From contig JAISDQ010000021.1 in the NCBI GenBank assembly GCA_031264605.1, positions 1-11,860 on the forward strand: a stretch of DNA of 11,860 bases, in the 5' to 3' direction. The translations under genes and the position numbers were made by a program. Under the pieces are notes generated by a model that saw only the letters and a list, made by a program, of their open reading frames with translations, was not told the DNA's origin and ran no database searches. Source of the DNA: Synergistaceae bacterium. GTDB lineage: Bacteria > Synergistota > Synergistia > Synergistales > Synergistaceae. How positions within the stretch are numbered: the first letter of the stretch is position 1; each line of letters begins with the position of its first letter. Positions 5,302 to 11,860 of this stretch are shown here, piece by piece.

Positions 5302-6652
5302 ATCGCTGAAACAGCGTTTCGACGGGGTGTTCGCGGCTCTCAGGGGGAAGGGCAGGCTGTCGGCCGAAGACATCGCGTCCGCTCTGCGTGAGATTCGCCG
5401 GGCGCTCCTGGAAGCGGACGTCAATTATAAAGTGGTCAAGGAACTCGTCGAGGCGACGTCAAAGCGCGCGACGGGGGCCGACGTCCTCAACTCGATAACT
5501 CCGGCGCAGCAGGTCGCGACGATAGTATACGAAGAACTCATCAGGATAATGGGAAGCGCGCCGGCGCCTTTGACCATATCCCCAAAACCTCCCACCGTTT
5601 ATATGCTGGTGGGGCTTCAAGGCTCGGGCAAAACCACAACCGCCGTCAAGATAGCGCTCAGGATGTCGCGGTCTCATAAACCGCTGGTCGTCGCGTGCGA
5701 CCTTCGCCGTCCGGCCGCGGTCGATCAGCTCCGCGCGCTGGCCGAGAAAGCCGGAATAGCGTTTTTCGGGCCGGAAGCCGGAGAGGCCGATCCATGCGCG
5801 GTGGCTGAAAAATCGCTCGTTTACGCCGAAAATCACCTTTGCGATCTGATATTGCTCGACACCGCCGGCCGCCTTCAGCTCGACGATGAACTCATGGCCG
5901 AACTCGACGCCATGAAATCCGCCGTGCCGCCGTTCGAGATACTGCTGGTGGTCGATTCGATGACGGGACAGCAGGCGGTTGACGTGTCTGAGGCATTCAA
6001 CGTCAGGCTCGGGCTCACCGGCGTCGTGTTGACGAAACTCGACGGCGACGCGCGCGGCGGCCCGGCGCTGGCCATAAAGGCGGCTACCGGCGTTCCGATA
6101 AAACTCTCCGGCATGGGAGAGCGCGCCGAGGACTTGGAGCAGTTCGACGCCTCGCGCATAGCTTCGCGGATAATGGGCATGGGCGATATGGCCGGCCTGA
6201 TGGAAAAGATAGAGCGTTCGTCGTCCATGGAGGACATGGACCGCATGGCCGACAGCCTGAAAAAGAACCGCTTCACGCTCGAGGACATGCTGGCTCAGCT
6301 CCAACAGGTGAAAAAACTCGGCCCGCTCGACAAGGTGATGGAGATGCTGCCGGGGCTGGGCGGCATGAAATCGCTCAAGGGCGCGGAATTAGATATGTCA
6401 CGCCTCAAGTACACCGAGGCTATAATCCAGTCGATGACGCTGAAGGAACGCCGGTCTCCCGAGATAATCAAAGGAGGCAGAAGGCGTCGTATCGCGCAGG
6501 GGTCAGGCACCAGCGTACAGCAGGTGAATCAGGTGCTGGCGCAGTACGACCAGATGAAAGACATGATGAGGTCATTGGGCAAAATGGGACGTTTGGGGGC
6601 GAAATCCTTCAAACTGCCCGGAATGATGAAAAACCTGTTCAAGGGAAAATAA
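5294..6652 (+). CDS. ffh: signal recognition particle GTPase Ffh (SRP54)
   Basis: Ffh is the protein subunit of the bacterial signal recognition particle. It binds 4.5S RNA and hydrophobic signal sequences and delivers ribosomes to FtsY at the membrane. The product has 452 residues, standard for the family. The N domain is residues 1-100. The G domain shows the P-loop GLQGSGKTTT (107-116), the CDLRRPAA motif (135-142), DTAGR (189-193) and TKLDGDARGG (247-256). The Met-rich M domain is about 297-445, with RRRRIAQGSGTSVQQVN as the RNA-binding helix; the usual GSRR reads GGRR here. AAGGAGG (5278-5284) lies 9 nt before ATG 5294, inside the end of ylxM. Confidence 0.97.
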   Translation: MFESLKQRFDGVFAALRGKGRLSAEDIASALREIRRALLEADVNYKVVKELVEATSKRATGADVLNSITPAQQVATIVYEELIRIMGSAPAPLTISPKPPTVYMLVGLQGSGKTTTAVKIALRMSRSHKPLVVACDLRRPAAVDQLRALAEKAGIAFFGPEAGEADPCAVAEKSLVYAENHLCDLILLDTAGRLQLDDELMAELDAMKSAVPPFEILLVVDSMTGQQAVDVSEAFNVRLGLTGVVLTKLDGDARGGPALAIKAATGVPIKLSGMGERAEDLEQFDASRIASRIMGMGDMAGLMEKIERSSSMEDMDRMADSLKKNRFTLEDMLAQLQQVKKLGPLDKVMEMLPGLGGMKSLKGAELDMSRLKYTEAIIQSMTLKERRSPEIIKGGRRRRIAQGSGTSVQQVNQVLAQYDQMKDMMRSLGKMGRLGAKSFKLPGMMKNLFKGK

Positions 6653-6675
6653 TATCGAGGAGGTGTGTGTGTGAC

Positions 6676-6987
6676 ATGGCGGTAAGAATTCGTTTGGCGC
6701 GTCATGGAAAGAAAAAGGCTCCGTTTTACCGTTTGGTGGTAGCGGATTCGCGTTCGCCGAGGGACGGGCGTTTCATCGAGCTGCTCGGCACTTACAATCC
6801 GATGACCGATCCGGCCGATATCAAGGTCGTTGAGGAACGCGCCATCCATTGGCTTTCAAATGGGGCGCTTCCGTCGGATACCGCGAGGGCGCTTTTGCGC
6901 AAAGCCGGCGTACTGGACAAGTTTCTGAACGCGAAACGCGGCGGCGGCAAATCGTCGGGCGAGTCCGAAGCAGAGACCGGAGAATAG
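6676..6987 (+). CDS. rpsP: 30S ribosomal protein bS16
   Basis: A 103-residue primary assembly protein of the 30S subunit. It begins MAVRIRLARHGKKKAPFYRL and contains RDGRFIELLGTYNP, both signatures of bS16. The C-terminal tail (residues 85-103, Gly/Ser/Glu-rich) is variable in the family. The frame is open back to GTG 6667, but the very strong AGGAGGTG (6658-6665) leaves only 1 nt to that codon. ATG 6676, 10 nt away, gives the conserved MAVRIRL start. The gene begins 23 nt after ffh. Confidence 0.96.
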   Translation: MAVRIRLARHGKKKAPFYRLVVADSRSPRDGRFIELLGTYNPMTDPADIKVVEERAIHWLSNGALPSDTARALLRKAGVLDKFLNAKRGGGKSSGESEAETGE

Positions 6988-6993
6988 GGTTCC

Positions 6994-7233
6994 ATGCCGG
7001 ATTACGGCTCTATTGTCGAATTTATCGTCCGAAGGCTCGTAAACCAGCCTGACGAGGTCAGCGTCTCGACGGAGCGCAGCGGTTCCGGAGCGGCGATGGT
7101 GACGATATCCACGGCTCAGGACGATATCGGGCGCGTGATAGGAAAACACGGGGCCACGATAAACGCGATAAGGCTTGTAGCGAAGGCGGCTTCCGTGAAA
7201 CCGGGCGAAAAAGTGGATGTCGACCTCTCCTGA
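6994..7233 (+). CDS. khpA: KH-domain RNA-binding protein KhpA (YlqC family)
   Basis: A 79-residue single KH-domain protein, normal for KhpA. The RNA-binding GxxG loop is G50-K51-H52-G53 within IGRVIGKHGATI. In Gram-positive bacteria KhpA pairs with KhpB/EloR and affects cell division and sRNA-mediated regulation; its role in this lineage is not known to me. It lies 6 nt after rpsP and its end overlaps rimM by 17 nt. The rpsP-khpA-rimM-trmD order is conserved across many phyla and supports the call. Confidence 0.92.
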   Translation: MPDYGSIVEFIVRRLVNQPDEVSVSTERSGSGAAMVTISTAQDDIGRVIGKHGATINAIRLVAKAASVKPGEKVDVDLS

Positions 7234-7759
7234 GAGCGGAAAAAGAAGGGTACAGATAGGGTATATCACGGGCGCTCACGGATTGGGAGGCGTTTTTCGG
7301 GTTACGCCGACGACGGACTACCCCGAACGTTTTTTCAGTATGGAGACGTTGGTGGCGGAGCAGGCGGGCAAACCGCCTCTGTCCCTGAAAGTGACCGGAG
7401 TGAAAGATCATCCGGGCAAAGGGCAGATTTTGATATCCGCGGACGGCGTCAACGACCGCGACGCGGCGGAATCCCTCAAAGGCCGGACTATCACCGTATC
7501 TCAAGAGGAACGCGTCAAATTGCCGGAAGGGGAGTATTGGATAGACTCGCTGATCGGGCTCGAGGTGATCGACGACGAGAGCGGGGAGCGCCTTGGCGGC
7601 CTGGAGGAAATCATAAACACCAGCGGCAATGACGTTTACCTGATCAGGACCGACGACGGCGCGCTCAATCCGATACCGGCCGTGCGGGACGTGATTCGGG
7701 GCATATCGCTCGAAAACGGAACCATGCGGATAAAATTGCTGGAGGGTTTATGGGACTGA
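7217..7759 (+). CDS. rimM: 16S rRNA-processing / 30S maturation factor RimM
   Basis: RimM binds S19 and helps mature the 3' head domain of 16S rRNA. The product has 180 residues, normal for the family. The N-terminal domain (about 12-95) has the IGYITGAHGLGGVFRV signature. The C-terminal PRC-barrel (about 103-178) shows YWIDSLIGLEV, GNDVYLI and LNPIPAVRDVI. ATG 7217 lies inside khpA (17-nt overlap) and has no good Shine-Dalgarno (only gcgaaaaagtgg nearby), so translation probably depends on coupling to khpA. No alternative start fits better, because the conserved domain begins about ten codons later. Confidence 0.95.
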   Translation: MSTSPESGKRRVQIGYITGAHGLGGVFRVTPTTDYPERFFSMETLVAEQAGKPPLSLKVTGVKDHPGKGQILISADGVNDRDAAESLKGRTITVSQEERVKLPEGEYWIDSLIGLEVIDDESGERLGGLEEIINTSGNDVYLIRTDDGALNPIPAVRDVIRGISLENGTMRIKLLEGLWD

Positions 7760-9039
7760 ACGAAACGGATTTTTCGGTCCCGCGGATTTCCGTGGTCACC
7801 GCATTTCCGGACGTCGTTAAAGGCTACCTCTCGTCGAGCGTATTGGGGAGAGGCATAGAGAAAGGCCTTCTTGACGTATCGGTAGTGGATTTGCGCGATT
7901 TCGCCTCGGGCGATTACAGGCAGATAGATGATTACTGCTACGGCGGGGGCGGCATGGTGCTGATGGCGGCGCCCCTCGAGTCGGCGGTGGAATCGGCGGC
8001 GGCGAGGGAGAACCGATATGTGGTCTACCCCAGCCCTCAGGGCAGGCCGCTGTGCCAGGAACTGGTCGAAGACCTGCTCAGCGTCGCCGCGAGGAAGCGT
8101 CTCGTTTTGGTATGCGGCCGCTATGAAGGCGTGGACGAGAGGTTTGTCCGCAGACACGTGGACATGGAGATTTCCATGGGCGATTTCGTGATCACCGGGG
8201 GCGAGCTTCCGTCTCTGGCGGTAATAGACGCGATCGCGCGTCTCGTTCCCGGGGTGGTGGGGTCGTTCGATTCGGTAAAAGAGGACTCGTTTTTTTCGGG
8301 CATGTTGGATAATCCCCATTACACGAGACCTGAAGACTGGGGCGGCGATAAAGTCCCCGAGACACTGCTGGAGGGAGATCACGCTGCGATAAACCGTTTC
8401 AGACGCCGCGAGGCCGTCGGGAGAACCGTTTCGAGAAGGCCGGAATTATTGGCGAAAGCCGGTATTATGCCTTATCTGGAGTGCGGGGTATACGTTCTGG
8501 AACTGCATCATCCCGTCCTCGACAGGAACGGGCGCGAATCCACGACGTCGGTAACGGGCATGGACCTGCACGATATCGCTCGCGCCTGCCGCACCTACGG
8601 CGTCCGTAAATTCATCGTCGCTACGCCTTTGGAATCGCAAAGGGAGTTGATAAGCGAAGTGGCCTCTCATTGGATAACGGGTTACGGCGCTGAATTCAAT
8701 CCTGACAGGGCCGACGCGATGAGGGGAATAAAGACGGCGGCTTCCGTTTCAAGGGCGCTCGCCTGGATAAACGAAAAGGAGCGCCGCCAGCCGTTCGTAA
8801 TAGCCGCCACGGCCCGCGAACGCGCGGGATCGTTGAGCTGGCTCACGTTGAAGGACATGGCGCTGCGCGCCGCCCGTCCCGTCGTCTTCGTATTCGGCAC
8901 GGGTTCCGGCCTTTGCGAGGAAACGCTCGCTTCGGCCGACGCCGTGATGTCGCCAATATCGGGAGGGAAGGAATATAATCATCTCTCGGTAAGGAGCGCG
9001 GTCAGCATTACGCTTGACAGATTTTTCGGTTTCAGATGA
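7750..9039 (+). CDS. trmD: fused tRNA (guanine37-N1)-methyltransferase TrmD and TM1570-type SPOUT RNA methyltransferase
   Basis: The product has 429 residues against about 240-255 for ordinary TrmD. Residues 12-240 are TrmD, which makes m1G37 in tRNAs to prevent frameshifting. LVCGRYEGVDE (119-129), SMGDFVITGGELP (142-154), R164, D179 in the EDSF motif and NPHYTRP (188-194) are all present; R164 and D179 align with the R154/D169 catalytic pair of E. coli TrmD. The SAM-site glycine loop reads DDYCYGGGGM (60-69), one residue shorter than the usual YGGGPGM. Residues 246-429 match the Thermotoga TM1570 family: VYVLELHHPV, VTGMDLHDIARACRTYG, FGTGSGL and YNHLSVRSAVSITLDR. That domain is a SPOUT fold with unknown RNA target. 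The start overlaps rimM by 10 nt, with GGAGG 4 nt upstream. Confidence 0.95.
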   Translation: MGLNETDFSVPRISVVTAFPDVVKGYLSSSVLGRGIEKGLLDVSVVDLRDFASGDYRQIDDYCYGGGGMVLMAAPLESAVESAAARENRYVVYPSPQGRPLCQELVEDLLSVAARKRLVLVCGRYEGVDERFVRRHVDMEISMGDFVITGGELPSLAVIDAIARLVPGVVGSFDSVKEDSFFSGMLDNPHYTRPEDWGGDKVPETLLEGDHAAINRFRRREAVGRTVSRRPELLAKAGIMPYLECGVYVLELHHPVLDRNGRESTTSVTGMDLHDIARACRTYGVRKFIVATPLESQRELISEVASHWITGYGAEFNPDRADAMRGIKTAASVSRALAWINEKERRQPFVIAATARERAGSLSWLTLKDMALRAARPVVFVFGTGSGLCEETLASADAVMSPISGGKEYNHLSVRSAVSITLDRFFGFR

Positions 9040-9065
9040 TTGTTTGGAAGGGAGCGGATTAAGAG

Positions 9066-9422
9066 ATGATCGATCCGAGAATAGCTTTGGTCGAAAAGAA
9101 TTTCCGAAAGGACGACGGCGTGCCGGAGTTTCGCGCCGGGGATACGGTGAAGGTCCACGTAAAGGTAAAGGAAGGCAACCGCGAAAGAATACAGGTGTTC
9201 GAGGGCGTCGTCATAGGGCGCGCGCACGGCGGCCTGCGCGAGAATTTCATAGTGCGCAAGATGTCCGGAGGCGTCGGCGTGGAGAGGATTTTCCCCGTCC
9301 ATTGTCCGAGCATCGACAAGATAGAGGTTACGAGACTGGGGAAGGTGAAACGGGCCAAACTTTATTACCTTCGCAAGCTCAGCGGCAAAGCGGCCCGTAT
9401 CAAGGAACGCAGGGAATTTTAA
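9066..9422 (+). CDS. rplS: 50S ribosomal protein bL19
   Basis: bL19 sits at the 30S-50S interface of the ribosome. The product has 118 residues, a typical length. Signatures are GNRERIQVFEGVVIGR (38-52), SGGVGVERIFPVH (67-79) and LGKVKRAKLYYLRKLSGKAA (91-110). The usual Ser of the ERIFPxHSP motif is Cys80 here, a minor change. It follows the trmD fusion by 26 nt, has GGGAG at 9050-9054, and is the last gene before an intrinsic terminator. Confidence 0.97.
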   Translation: MIDPRIALVEKNFRKDDGVPEFRAGDTVKVHVKVKEGNRERIQVFEGVVIGRAHGGLRENFIVRKMSGGVGVERIFPVHCPSIDKIEVTRLGKVKRAKLYYLRKLSGKAARIKERREF

Positions 9423-9431
9423 AAAAAACCG

Positions 9432-9458
9432 GCGCGCGAAGCGCGCGCGCGTATTTTT
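9432..9458 (+). terminator. intrinsic terminator at the end of the ylxM-rplS operon
   Basis: The stem gcgcgc-gaa-gcgcgc (9432-9446) is followed by further gcgcg and then gtattttt, with T5 at 9454-9458. An A8 run (9421-9428) precedes the stem. Longer pairings using ccgg and gccgg are also possible. Position just 9 nt after the rplS stop supports termination here. alaS begins about 25 nt later with no obvious promoter of its own, so some read-through is likely. Confidence 0.75.
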
Positions 9459-9482
9459 GCCGGATCGGGAGGAAACGTGAGA

Positions 9483-11860
9483 ATGGCGGGTGTGGGTAGG
9501 ATGAAATGGAGAAGTGCGAACGAGCTTCGCGAGATGTTTCTGTCTTATTTCGAGGGGAAGGGGTGCCGGAGGTATCCCAGTTTTCCTCTCGTTCCCGACG
9601 ATCCCACTCTTATGTTTACCGTTGCCGGAATGGTGCCGTTCAAGCCTTATTTTCTGGGGCTGCGCACTCCCGAGGTAACCAGGGCGGTCACCTCTCAGAA
9701 ATGCATAAGGACAAACGATATAGAAAACGTCGGACATACCGCCCGCCATCACACGCTTTTCGAGATGCTGGGCAATTTCAGCTTCGGAGATTATTTCAAA
9801 AAAGAGATAATCCCGTGGGCGTGGACTTTTCTGACCGAACATATAGGGCTCGATCCCGATCGCATGTACGCCACGATATATCTGGACGACGACGAGGCTC
9901 ACGGTTTATGGAAGTCTCTCGTGGGCCTGCCCGACGAGCGCGTGGTGCGCCTGGGGGCGGACGATAACTTCTGGGCCGCCGGCCCGGTCGGCCCGTGCGG
10001 CCCGTGCTCTGAGATAATCTACGATCAGGGGCCTGAGTTTTCATGCGGAAAACCCGATTGCGGGGTCGGATGTTCGTGCGACAGGTATCTCGAAATATGG
10101 AATCTGGTTTTCATGCAGTTTTCACGCGACGATATGGGCAAACTGACGCCGCTGCCTAAAAAGAACATCGACACCGGCATGGGACTCGAACGGCTTTCGT
10201 CCGTAGTTCAGAGCGTCAAGGGCGATTTCGAGACAGACCTTTTCAGGCCGGTTATCGACCGTTCCTGCGAGCTGGCCGGGATAAAATACGGGGATTCGGA
10301 GAAGGGCGATCTCTCCGTGCGCGTCATATCCGATCATCTGAGGGCGTCCGCGTTCATGATAGCCGACGGGGTTCTGCCGTCGAACGACGGGCCCGGCTAC
10401 GTCCTTCGGCGTCTGATACGCCGAAGCGTGAGATACGGCAGGATAATCGGCGTTGAACGTCCTTTTCTGGCCGGTTTGCTGCCGGTGATAAACGGGATAA
10501 TGGGCGGCGAGTACAGGGAACTTATCGAGCAAAAATCCGCCATAGAACAGATTATCTCCCTGGAGGAAGAACGGTTTATGCACACCCTCGCCCAGGGCAT
10601 GGAAATCCTCGATGACGAAATCTCAAAGATAAAACGCTCGGATTCCGGCACTTTTTCAGGGGAATTGGCGTTTCTGCTTTACGATACCTTCGGTTTCCCT
10701 ATGGAACTGACCGAAGAGATCGCCGCCGAGGCCGGAGTCTCGGTCGAGCGCGCCGGCTTCGACAGGGAAATGGAACGCCAGAGGGAACGCGCGCGCGCGT
10801 CGAGCAAACAGGCGGCCGCGACGATGACGAAAAACGTTTTCACCGAACTCGCCGACAAGTACGGCGCTACGCCGTTCGACGGCTACGACGCGGACACGGC
10901 GACCGCGGAAGTCGTGGCGATAGTGGCGGACGGGTCGTTGAAGAGGGAAGCCCGCGAGGGTGAAGAAGCGCTCGTGGTTCTTTCGCGCACGCCGTTTTAC
11001 GCCGAACGCGGAGGACAAGTCGGGGACAGCGGGTTTTTATTGTCCGACGGAATGCGTTTCGAGGTGTCGGATACGACGCACCCAAGCGGAGACTTGATAA
11101 TTCACGCCGGCAAGGTGTCGTCCGGGAAATTGGCCGTTGGAATGACGGTCGAAGCCGCGATAGACAGAGAGAGGCGCGACGCCGTAAGACGGCATCACAC
11201 CGCGACGCACTTGCTGCACGAGGCGCTCTGCCGTGTCGCGGGGCCTCATATACGGCAGGCCGGTTCACTGGTGTCGCCCGATTTCCTGAGATTCGACTAC
11301 AATCACTTCGCCGCCCTCACCAAGGAACAGACGGACGGCGTCGAACGTATGATATGCTCGCGGGTGCTGGCGGATATACCGGTGACGACGAGCGTCATGA
11401 ATTATACGGACGCGAGGAAACTCGGGGTCAAGGCGCTCTTCGAGGAAAAATACGGCGAGGTCGTGCGAGTCCTCGACATAGAGGGATTTTCGACGGAATT
11501 GTGCGGCGGGACTCACGTCAGCGCCACAGGACAGATAGGGCTCGTGAAGATACTGAGGGACGAAAGCATAGGCGCAGGAGTCCGCAGGATAACGGCCGTC
11601 GCCGGAGCCGCGGCTCTGGCTGTATTTCAGGATAACGCCGATTTCGCGCGTTTGGCCTGCGCCGTTCTGGAGACCGACTCCCAGGCGGCGGTGTCCAAGA
11701 TCAAAGCCATTCAGGAGGAAAACAAATCGCTGTTGCGCAGGAATCAGGAACTGGCGCTCTCGGATATGCTTTCCTCGGCTCGCGAAATCCTGCGAAAAGC
11801 GGTGCGGATAGACGGCATTCCGCTGGTCGCCGCCAGTTTCAAAGGCGCGTCGCGCGATAT
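9483..11860 (+). CDS. alaS: alanyl-tRNA synthetase (partial, runs off the right edge)
   Basis: A class II synthetase that charges tRNA-Ala and edits mischarged Ser and Gly. About 792 codons are present with no stop; the family is around 870-880 residues, so the C-terminal end is missing. The catalytic domain opens with KWRSANELREMFLSYF and carries GHTARHHTLFEMLGNFSFGD (motif 2 region). A Cys cluster, CGKPDCGVGCSCDRYLEIWN, follows. The editing domain has HTATH (H572, H576) and CGGTH (C674, H678), the four zinc ligands, with the same spacing as in E. coli. The coiled-coil start of the C-terminal region is at the edge. Start choice: GGGAGG (9467-9472) serves ATG 9483 (gap 10) or GTG 9477 (gap 4). 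ATG 9501 would give the usual MKWRS start but has no proper ribosome binding site. Confidence 0.95.
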   Translation, partial: MAGVGRMKWRSANELREMFLSYFEGKGCRRYPSFPLVPDDPTLMFTVAGMVPFKPYFLGLRTPEVTRAVTSQKCIRTNDIENVGHTARHHTLFEMLGNFSFGDYFKKEIIPWAWTFLTEHIGLDPDRMYATIYLDDDEAHGLWKSLVGLPDERVVRLGADDNFWAAGPVGPCGPCSEIIYDQGPEFSCGKPDCGVGCSCDRYLEIWNLVFMQFSRDDMGKLTPLPKKNIDTGMGLERLSSVVQSVKGDFETDLFRPVIDRSCELAGIKYGDSEKGDLSVRVISDHLRASAFMIADGVLPSNDGPGYVLRRLIRRSVRYGRIIGVERPFLAGLLPVINGIMGGEYRELIEQKSAIEQIISLEEERFMHTLAQGMEILDDEISKIKRSDSGTFSGELAFLLYDTFGFPMELTEEIAAEAGVSVERAGFDREMERQRERARASSKQAAATMTKNVFTELADKYGATPFDGYDADTATAEVVAIVADGSLKREAREGEEALVVLSRTPFYAERGGQVGDSGFLLSDGMRFEVSDTTHPSGDLIIHAGKVSSGKLAVGMTVEAAIDRERRDAVRRHHTATHLLHEALCRVAGPHIRQAGSLVSPDFLRFDYNHFAALTKEQTDGVERMICSRVLADIPVTTSVMNYTDARKLGVKALFEEKYGEVVRVLDIEGFSTELCGGTHVSATGQIGLVKILRDESIGAGVRRITAVAGAAALAVFQDNADFARLACAVLETDSQAAVSKIKAIQEENKSLLRRNQELALSDMLSSAREILRKAVRIDGIPLVAASFKGASRD

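Noticed and set aside
9506..9967. 153-codon plus-strand frame within the alaS start region
   Set aside because: It is an Arg-rich out-of-frame shadow; the alaS frame across the same bases carries conserved synthetase motifs.

Overview
This window most likely comes from a diderm (outer-membrane) bacterium with moderately high GC. My best guess is a member of the Synergistota or a close relative. The evidence is a ylxM-ffh-rpsP-khpA-rimM-trmD-rplS cluster in which TrmD carries a C-terminal TM1570-type SPOUT domain, together with a periplasmic DegP/HtrA protease and a type V autotransporter, both of which imply an envelope with an outer membrane. The phylum call is an inference from gene order and architecture, not from a database search.

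Layout. Bases 1-1601 hold a DegP/HtrA serine protease with its own sigma70-type promoter (TTGATA-16-TATAAT), a TTG start fixed by the ribosome binding site, and a strong downstream hairpin. Bases 1594-2156 form an accessory strip: a truncated dispersed repeat (copy A), a 165-bp segment bounded by perfect 17-bp inverted repeats, a promoter and a structured leader. Bases 2157-4424 encode an autotransporter with a passenger of about nine 30-residue beta-helix repeats. Its beta-barrel is cut by an in-frame TAA 38 codons before the apparent natural end. Bases 4425-4887 hold further repeat copies (B, and C, which is MITE-like) in inverted orientation relative to copy A, with no convincing gene. The autotransporter is therefore bracketed by inverted repeats.

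From 4888 to 9458 lies a conserved housekeeping operon: promoter TTGACG-17-TATAAT, then ylxM, ffh (SRP GTPase), rpsP (bS16), khpA (KH RNA-binding protein), rimM (30S maturation), a trmD fusion (tRNA m1G37 methyltransferase plus a second SPOUT methyltransferase) and rplS (bL19), ending in an intrinsic terminator. Overlaps of 8, 17 and 10 nt at ylxM/ffh, khpA/rimM and rimM/trmD suggest translational coupling. The theme is protein targeting, ribosome assembly and tRNA modification. alaS (alanyl-tRNA synthetase) follows from about 9483 and runs off the right edge without a stop.

I found no CRISPR array, tRNA, rRNA or recognisable transposase, and no defence or other new multi-gene system. The points most worth a second look are the nonsense codon in the autotransporter, the repeats around it, and the TrmD fusion with its altered loop.
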